Source: an uncultured Mailhella sp. (GTDB lineage Bacteria > Desulfobacterota > Desulfovibrionia > Desulfovibrionales > Desulfovibrionaceae). From it: a stretch of DNA of 7,199 bases. The notes beneath the pieces are model-generated. The model saw only the letters and a list, made by a program, of their open reading frames with translations, was not told the origin of the DNA and did not search any database. A program made the translations under genes and the position numbers. Position 1 is the stretch's first letter; the number at the start of each line of letters is the position of its first letter. The stretch spans positions 1 through 7,199 of the forward strand of contig CAOMFZ010000113.1 in assembly GCA_948482415.1 (NCBI GenBank). Reading direction: 5' to 3'. Shown here piece by piece: positions 1 through 3,780 of this stretch.

Positions 1-29
1 CCCCTGCACCCCTTTACAAAACTTTTTAA
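1..29 (+). repeat. Partial copy of dispersed intergenic repeat (CCCCTGCACCCC type)
   Basis: These 29 bases are identical to 7123-7151. The unit starts CCCCTGCACCCC and ends AAAACTTTTTAA. In the right-hand copy a long hairpin lies immediately before it; here that part would be to the left of the window and cannot be seen. Sequences of this kind are, from memory, scattered between genes in Desulfovibrio-like genomes. No coding potential. Confidence 0.8.
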
Positions 30-48
30 GCTTAATTATAAAATATTT

Positions 49-71
49 GCAATTAGTTCCGGAAATGCTCT
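49..71 (-). repeat. AGAGCATTTCCG box downstream of yhcC
   Basis: Read on the minus strand this begins AGAGCATTTCCG and ends TTGC, just 4 bases after the yhcC stop codon. It matches 7063-7085 on the plus strand at 19 of 23 positions, with the first 12 identical. In both places the box follows the 3' end of a gene in the same direction and precedes the CCCCTGCACCCC unit, so the two composite elements are mirror images. Role unknown; a transcript 3'-end or processing element is possible. Confidence 0.6.
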
Positions 72-75
72 AAAA

Positions 76-1074
76 CTATTTTTTTGTTTTTTTAATAGTT
101 ATTCGTTCAAGCTTCTTATACAAATTAGTATAGGGATTTTCGTTTGGAACATCGTTTTTGCAGCCCTGCCATTTGCCTTCCTGGAAAAGCAGTCCCTCAA
201 TGCCGCGGACAATATGACCCTTGAGTTTTGCCCATTCCGGCGCAAGAAGCTGGTCATGGTCCTGACAGTCGGCTGTGAGCCTGTGAATGGCAATGGTTGA
301 GGGAATAAGGCAGAGAGCATCGCAAATAAGATTGACATACTCTTCCTGCTTCATGGGAATATAGGAGCCGTCCAGGTATTCATTTGCCAGTTGTGTATTT
401 TTGCAGACATACAGTCCGTGCAGTTTAATGCCTTGAATGGGAAGCTCGCAAACTCTTTGCACGGTCTCTAAAAAATCCGCTTTTGTTTCGTTTGGCAGCC
501 CTGCCATGAGGTGTACACAGACATTGAGTCCATGTTCGTGGCTGCGTTTTATGGCGTCTATGGAACAGGCAGCAGTATGGCCGCGGCGTATGCGTTCCAG
601 CGTTTTGTCGTGCATGGATTGTATGCCAAACTCAATCCATTTGGTTTCAAATGGCAGAGAAGCCAAGAGCTCCAATTTCTCATTTTCCACACAGTCAGGG
701 CGCGTACCAATGGAATACCCGACACATTTTTCAAGGCTTGTGAGTTCGTCTGTTAGTTTCTGCAATTTTGCAAGGGAGCCATAAGTATTGGAAAAAGATT
801 GTAAATAGGCAAGAAAATGTGTGGTATTTTTGAGTCTGTCAGATTTGCTGAATTTATCAAGCCAGAAATTCCATTGTTCGCTGAGGCTGAGCCCATTTTC
901 CATAAGTCCGGAGCCGGAGCCTTTGGCGTCGCAAAAAGTACAGCCGCCATTGGAGATTGTGCCGTCTCGATTAGGGCAGCCGGCATGGGCGTCCAGAGAA
1001 ATTTTTTGCACTTTGGCATGGTGCTGTTTTTTGAGCCATGCATCAAAGGAGTAATAGAGATAATGTAATTTCAT
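76..1074 (-). CDS. yhcC: YhcC/YtqA-type radical SAM protein (TIGR01212 family)
   Basis: A 332-residue cytoplasmic radical SAM protein, slightly longer than the roughly 300 residues usual for the family. The [4Fe-4S]/SAM cysteines are C33, C45 and C48 in CPNRDG...GGCTFC, a CX11CX2C spacing typical of YhcC and unlike the common CX3CX2C. Other family landmarks are the Elp3-like stretch WIEFGIQS at 147-154 followed by RRGH at 163-166, HLMAGLPNET at 188-197, and HRLTADC...LLAPEW at 264-281. The molecular substrate of this family is, to my knowledge, not established. The gene stands alone, divergent from greA. No Shine-Dalgarno sequence precedes the ATG; instead a good -10 box ends 6 bases before it, which suggests a leaderless mRNA. 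No other good start lies upstream of the cysteine motif. The last residues are lysine-rich (KKTKK). Family assignment is secure; function is open. Confidence 0.93.
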   Translation of the reverse strand: MKLHYLYYSFDAWLKKQHHAKVQKISLDAHAGCPNRDGTISNGGCTFCDAKGSGSGLMENGLSLSEQWNFWLDKFSKSDRLKNTTHFLAYLQSFSNTYGSLAKLQKLTDELTSLEKCVGYSIGTRPDCVENEKLELLASLPFETKWIEFGIQSMHDKTLERIRRGHTAACSIDAIKRSHEHGLNVCVHLMAGLPNETKADFLETVQRVCELPIQGIKLHGLYVCKNTQLANEYLDGSYIPMKQEEYVNLICDALCLIPSTIAIHRLTADCQDHDQLLAPEWAKLKGHIVRGIEGLLFQEGKWQGCKNDVPNENPYTNLYKKLERITIKKTKK

Positions 1075-1080
1075 AAAAAA

Positions 1081-1108
1081 ATTGTATCTGTTTGTGTTAA
1101 TTTGGCAA
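1081..1108 (-). promoter_or_regulatory. Predicted sigma70 promoter of yhcC, leaderless configuration
   Basis: Minus strand: TTGCCA (1103-1108), 16-bp spacer, TACAAT (1081-1086). Six bases separate the -10 box from the ATG, so the expected transcription start is the A of the start codon at 1074. This agrees with the missing Shine-Dalgarno sequence. Predicted from sequence only. Confidence 0.55.
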
Positions 1109-1126
1109 GCATAAATTTTTTGCTTG
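1106..1126. promoter_or_regulatory. Possible operator: inverted repeat overlapping the yhcC -35 box
   Basis: CAAGCA at 1106-1111 and TGCTTG at 1121-1126 are perfect inverted 6-bp arms with 9 bases between them. The left arm overlaps the yhcC -35 box. The geometry would suit a dimeric regulator, but arms this short can arise by chance in AT-rich DNA. Confidence 0.25.
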
Positions 1127-1148
1127 GGTTTTTCTTTTCTTGTTTTCC

Positions 1149-1177
1149 TTGACTATGTGGCTAAAATACTCTATAAA
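1149..1177 (+). promoter_or_regulatory. Predicted sigma70 promoter of greA
   Basis: TTGACT (1149-1154), an ideal 17-bp spacer and TATAAA (1172-1177), each one base from consensus. The expected transcription start is about 1184-1186, giving a leader of about 72 nt before the greA ATG. A second -10-like TAAAAT sits at 1162, but with poor spacing to the -35 box. Confidence 0.7.
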
Positions 1178-1197
1178 TAGTTTTCACATTGCATGTA

Positions 1198-1234
1198 ACG
1201 CCCCGCATTTGAGCAAAATGTTGGGTGTTTTTTA
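1198..1234 (+). promoter_or_regulatory. Terminator-like hairpin in the greA leader (possible attenuator)
   Basis: Bases 1198-1210 pair with 1216-1228: ACGCCC with GGGTGT (one G-U), then a C/U mismatch and a G-U, then CATTT with AAATG, closing a GAGCA loop. A run of T follows directly (1228-1233, continuing T-rich to 1245). This is the form of an intrinsic terminator, lying between the predicted start near 1185 and the greA ribosome site at 1246. Transcripts stopping here would be about 45-50 nt. E. coli greA has a comparable leader terminator that yields the small RNA GraL. Whether the same happens here is inference. Confidence 0.5.
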
Positions 1235-1256
1235 TTTTATTTTTTGAGGTTTTATC

Positions 1257-1733
1257 ATGAGTAACACTCCTATTTCCATACAAGGCTATCAAAAACTTGA
1301 ACAAGAGCTGGATCGCTTAAAAAAGGAACGCCCTATTGTGATTCAGGCAATTAAAGAAGCACGGGAAGAAGGCGATTTGAAAGAAAATGCCGGTTATGAT
1401 GCTGCTCGTGAACGCCAGGGGTTTTTGGAAGCTCGTATTAATTATATTGAATCAAAACTGCCAACTTTTAATGTAGTGGATTTGAATACGCTGAAAAGCG
1501 ATAAAGTTATTTTTGGTGCAACGGTAAAAGTTGTCGATATTGATACTGATGAAGAAAAAGAATTTACTTTGCTTGGACCTGATGAAGCTGATTTTGCCAA
1601 TGGTTCCATTTCCATCAGTTCTCCGGTGGGAAGAGCTCTTCTTGGACACGAAGAAGGCGAAGAAATTACCATTGATATTCCAAAAGGCCGTGTAACCTAC
1701 GAAATTTTGTCCATTGAATTTCGCGGTGCATAA
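1257..1733 (+). CDS. greA: Transcription elongation factor GreA
   Basis: GreA enters the RNA polymerase secondary channel and stimulates cleavage of backtracked transcripts, rescuing stalled complexes. The 158-residue product has the standard family length. The N-terminal coiled coil spans about residues 10-75 and carries the tip motif EEGDLKENAGYDAARERQG, with the acidic tip residues D40 and E43 that hold the catalytic metal in GreA. The C-terminal FKBP-like domain spans about 80-158, including LLGPDEAD and SPVGRALLGHEEGEE. Where E. coli has ENAEY this protein has ENAGY, which I take as a lineage feature. GAGG at 1246-1249, 7 bases before the ATG, fixes the start. The gene is monocistronic: it has its own promoter at 1149-1177, a hairpin in its leader, and a strong terminator 26 bases after its stop. 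Confidence 0.97.
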   Translation: MSNTPISIQGYQKLEQELDRLKKERPIVIQAIKEAREEGDLKENAGYDAARERQGFLEARINYIESKLPTFNVVDLNTLKSDKVIFGATVKVVDIDTDEEKEFTLLGPDEADFANGSISISSPVGRALLGHEEGEEITIDIPKGRVTYEILSIEFRGA

Positions 1734-1759
1734 TCTATTGTAACTTATTTTTTATATGT

Positions 1760-1797
1760 ATAACAAAAAAGCCGAGTGAACTCGGCTTTTTTGTTAT
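1760..1797. terminator. Perfect bidirectional intrinsic terminator between greA and the PepSY gene
   Basis: A 17-bp perfect stem (1760-1776 with 1781-1797) with a TGAA loop. The GC core GCCGAG/CTCGGC is flanked by A6 on one side and T6 on the other, so a U-run follows the core in transcripts of either strand. It ends greA from the left and the minus-strand PepSY transcript from the right; both stop codons lie within 30 bases. Confidence 0.95.
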
Positions 1798-1817
1798 GGT
1801 TTTTTTAGTTTGTCCTG

Positions 1818-2348
1818 TTATTTTTCTTCAATATCAAATTCAAGAATTTCACCTGTTTGCGCATCAATTTCATATTCATATTCTGTATAGTCTTTCCAGA
1901 ATTTGACAGAGTAAACATTTATGCCGTCTTCCATTTCCTGATAGCATTTTAAGCGGCTGACCTGATCATGGGTAAGGTTAGCATGGTGCAGAGCGATATC
2001 TGCTGCTTTTTGATTATCCATTGCCATAGTGCTTTGATGATGATTTTGCATTTTGCCGTTATGGTGCATCATTTTATGTTTGTAGCTGGCGATTTTGCCG
2101 TTATCAGCATTAATGGAATAATCAAATTTTTTGTTATCGCATAAAAATTCAATTTCATATTCAGGAATACCATTCTCAACGTCTTGTTCCACTTTGATAA
2201 AGTTTGCCTGATTTGATTGTATCCCTGCATGCTGCACAGCAATTTCTTTTGCCTGTTCCATTGTAATTTTTGCCATAGCATATTCGTAAGTCGTAAAAAT
2301 AAGACCAAGACTAAGAATAAATGCTATAAAAAATGAAGTTTTTTTCAT
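1818..2348 (-). CDS. Exported double-PepSY protein with His/Met-rich linker
   Basis: A 176-residue secreted or periplasmic protein. Residues 1-26 form a signal peptide (KK, a hydrophobic stretch, then AMA with likely cleavage after A26). Two PepSY-like repeats follow, at about 27-90 and 112-174. Each has an EQAKEIA/NQKAADIA-type helix, then an E-x-E-x-E-like strand (YEIEF at 64-68; YEYEIDAQTGEI at 157-168) typical of the fold. The linker at 90-110 holds five histidines (91, 95, 96, 103, 104) and five methionines (93, 94, 100, 108, 110), with H121 and H122 just beyond. PepSY domains often act as inhibitory or binding modules in exported proteins. Metal binding by the linker is my inference. 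GGGAG (2356-2360), 7 bases upstream, supports the start. The gene lies 59 bases after the Cys-rich gene, has no clear promoter of its own and is probably cotranscribed with it. No partner peptidase or sensor kinase is in view. Confidence 0.85.
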   Translation of the reverse strand: MKKTSFFIAFILSLGLIFTTYEYAMAKITMEQAKEIAVQHAGIQSNQANFIKVEQDVENGIPEYEIEFLCDNKKFDYSINADNGKIASYKHKMMHHNGKMQNHHQSTMAMDNQKAADIALHHANLTHDQVSRLKCYQEMEDGINVYSVKFWKDYTEYEYEIDAQTGEILEFDIEEK

Positions 2349-2407
2349 AGATTTTCTCCCGTTCTTTTGTAAATTGTCTTTTTGTCGGTATGGATTTTTT
2401 TTATATT

Positions 2408-2695
2408 TTATTCATTGGCAGAGCTAAACAAATCATTTTCGTCCAGTTCATCTAAAATGGTATAGGAACAAACATGGATTTTTGTGCAATCGTCTTCTTC
2501 ACATGGCTGCATCATACATTTTGCACTGACAAAATTGCTGACCATATCAATAAAGTCAATTCCTGCTCCTTTGGCAAGGATAGGATATTCAATTTCTTCA
2601 CCATTTACCATGGTCCTCAGCGCAACTTTGCATTTTGCAGCGTTGAATGAAAGCGGAACTATGCTTCCTTTGATAGTTACTTGTGACTCAGCCAT
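2408..2695 (-). CDS. Small Cys-rich conserved-looking protein of unknown function
   Basis: I do not recognise this protein. The frame is open from an ATG at 2719 (103 residues), but I choose the ATG at 2695 (95 residues, MAESQVTIKG) for two reasons. The predicted promoter at 2730-2759 would start transcription near 2723, leaving only about 4 nt before the first ATG. AGAGGA (2707-2712) also lies 11 bases before the second ATG, whereas the first has no ribosome site. There is no signal peptide or membrane segment. Four cysteines are clustered, C60, C65, C70 and C76 (spacing 4, 4 and 5), in an acidic context (CEEDDC), and a fifth is C22. The C terminus is acidic (LDELDENDLF). Metal or Fe-S binding is possible but unproven. 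It heads a two-gene minus-strand unit with the exported PepSY protein and is divergent from the HIT operon. Confidence 0.7.
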   Translation of the reverse strand: MAESQVTIKGSIVPLSFNAAKCKVALRTMVNGEEIEYPILAKGAGIDFIDMVSNFVSAKCMMQPCEEDDCTKIHVCSYTILDELDENDLFSSANE

Positions 2696-2729
2696 GAAAT
2701 CAATATTCCTCTTTATCATATTTTTTCAT

Positions 2730-2759
2730 TTCATAGGATATTTTTTTTTATTTTGTCAA
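2730..2759 (-). promoter_or_regulatory. Predicted sigma70 promoter of the Cys-rich/PepSY gene pair
   Basis: Minus strand: consensus TTGACA (2754-2759), 18-bp A-rich spacer, TATGAA (2730-2735), expected start near 2723. It gives a leader of about 28 nt for the ATG at 2695 and decides that start over 2719. Confidence 0.6.
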
Positions 2760-2790
2760 GTATTTCACAATTTATTTTTAGCAAATTTTT

Positions 2791-2799
2791 TGGTATAGC
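2791..2799 (+). promoter_or_regulatory. Possible extended -10 promoter of the HIT-lapA-mutS operon
   Basis: TGG-TATAGC is an extended -10 form (TGN before the hexamer). The -35 region about 17 bases upstream (TTTATT) is poor. The expected start near 2806 would leave a leader of about 12 nt that still contains the GGAGG ribosome site (2809-2813). Weak; no better plus-strand candidate is seen in the 2720-2817 gap. Confidence 0.35.
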
Positions 2800-2817
2800 T
2801 ATTTTTACGGAGGCAAT

Positions 2818-3321
2818 ATGAGTACAATGTGGGCACCCTGGAGAATGGAATATATTTTATCTCCTAAAAAGAAAAATGGCTGTGTTTTTTGTTTGGAAAA
2901 CTTTGAACAGGAATTAACTGAAGAAGACGCCGAGCGGCTTGTGGTGTATAAGGGAAAGCATGTTTTTGTTATGCTCAATCGTTATCCTTATGCAGCAGGA
3001 CATTTAATGGTTATTCCGTATCGGCATGTTATGGATTTGACAGATTTATCTGATGAAGAGCGAAGCGAATTTATGGACGTTGTCAATCTCTCCTGCAAGG
3101 CTATCCGCAAAATTTGCCGCCCTGACGGCATCAATATGGGAATAAATTTGGGAAAAGCAGCAGGCGCAGGCATCAGTGAGCATTTACACGGGCATTTGGT
3201 TCCGCGCTGGGAGGGAGATTCACAGTTTATAGCTGTGGTGGCTGATGTTCGGCTTATTCCTGAGCGGCTTGAAACTATGCAAAAAACATTTGCTCTTGCA
3301 TTTAAAGAAATAATAGATTAA
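2818..3321 (+). CDS. HIT-family nucleotide hydrolase/Ap4A phosphorylase-like protein
   Basis: A 167-residue cytoplasmic histidine-triad protein. The catalytic triad is HLHGHLV, with H122, H124 and H126, followed by PRWEGDSQF. N-terminal landmarks are WAPWRMEYI at 5-13 and a CVFC pair (C22, C25) expected to bind zinc. H48, and GHLMVIPYRH at 61-70, belong to the HIT fold. The WAPWR start and the HxHxH-VPRW-GD form resemble the mycobacterial Rv2613c type, which acts as a diadenosine tetraphosphate phosphorylase, so cleavage of Ap4A or another nucleoside-phosphate is the likely activity; the exact substrate cannot be read from sequence. GGAGG (2809-2813) lies 4 bases before the ATG, which is close but acceptable. 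It is the first gene of an operon with lapA and mutS. A link between Ap4A turnover and repair genes is only suggested by position. Confidence 0.9.
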   Translation: MSTMWAPWRMEYILSPKKKNGCVFCLENFEQELTEEDAERLVVYKGKHVFVMLNRYPYAAGHLMVIPYRHVMDLTDLSDEERSEFMDVVNLSCKAIRKICRPDGINMGINLGKAAGAGISEHLHGHLVPRWEGDSQFIAVVADVRLIPERLETMQKTFALAFKEIID

Positions 3322-3325
3322 AAAT

Positions 3326-3345
3326 AAGTTACCGTGTGGTAATTT
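3326..3345 (+). other. Small hairpin in the HIT-lapA gap
   Basis: AAGTTACC-GTGT-GGTAATTT forms an 8-bp stem (one G-U) with a 4-base loop, 4 bases after the HIT stop codon. No U-run follows, so it is not a typical terminator. It could be a processing or stability element in the operon mRNA, or chance. Confidence 0.3.
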
Positions 3346-3354
3346 GAAGTTTAT

Positions 3355-3359
3355 AGGAG
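3355..3359 (+). promoter_or_regulatory. Ribosome binding site that sets the lapA start
   Basis: AGGAG lies 5 bases before the ATG at 3365. The frame is also open from a TTG at 3344, but that codon has no ribosome site and would place AGGAG inside the gene. Confidence 0.8.
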
Positions 3360-3364
3360 TGGTT

Positions 3365-3775
3365 ATGCGTTACATAAAAGTATTTTTATTGGTACTTATT
3401 TTCTTTATTGTTATGATGTTCTTTGTTCAAAATCAGGCATCATTTGCAGATCCTGTTGTACTCAAACTTGATTTGCTTGTGATGGAACCTATTGAAACAA
3501 TTCCACTTCCTTTATATTCTGTTATGCTTATCTGTTTTGCTATGGGCGCGCTGATTGTGCTTCTCATGCTTATGTGGGACAGAGTGGCTCTTAGCTCAAG
3601 GGTTATGGCAGCCCGCCGCCGTGCTAATGCTTTTGAAAAGAAACTCAATAAGGTTGAGACCGAACTTAATTCTTTGACAACAAAATATTCAGAAAGTGAA
3701 AATAAATTAAAGGCTGAACTTGACGCAACACAAAAACGTTTAGATTCAGTTCTTCGTGCTTCCGACCCTGAATAA
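3365..3775 (+). CDS. lapA: LapA-domain (DUF1049) inner-membrane protein
   Basis: A 136-residue inner-membrane protein of the LapA domain family. The start at 3365 (MRYIKVFLLV) is fixed by AGGAG at 3355-3359. Membrane segment 1 spans about residues 4-22 and is followed by QN (22-23), a recurring feature of this family. A short loop with DPVVLKLDLL follows, then segment 2 at about 51-71. The basic stretch AARRRANAFEKK (82-93) and a coiled coil to about 130 should face the cytoplasm. In E. coli, LapA works with LapB (YciM) and FtsH in controlling lipopolysaccharide synthesis through LpxC. No lapB is visible here, so the gene name refers to the domain and not to proven function. The gene lies 43 bases after the HIT gene and only 5 bases before mutS, so all three are very likely on one mRNA. 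Confidence 0.85.
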   Translation: MRYIKVFLLVLIFFIVMMFFVQNQASFADPVVLKLDLLVMEPIETIPLPLYSVMLICFAMGALIVLLMLMWDRVALSSRVMAARRRANAFEKKLNKVETELNSLTTKYSESENKLKAELDATQKRLDSVLRASDPE

Positions 3776-3780
3776 TTGAC

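Noticed and set aside
437..784. Plus-strand open frames inside yhcC (also 511-756 and 817-1068)
   Set aside because: They lie antisense to a well-supported radical SAM gene and have no ribosome sites or recognisable motifs.
2484..2798. Plus-strand frame of 104 residues across the Cys-rich gene and the divergent gap
   Set aside because: Shadow of the minus-strand gene; its hydrophobic end is translated from the T-rich promoter region and it has no ribosome site.
3326..3345. Intrinsic terminator between the HIT gene and lapA
   Set aside because: The hairpin is short and has no following U-run; it is kept only as a small hairpin.
3344..3364. TTG start for the LapA-domain protein, adding 7 residues
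   Set aside because: No ribosome site before it, whereas AGGAG precedes the ATG at 3365, which directly begins the membrane segment.
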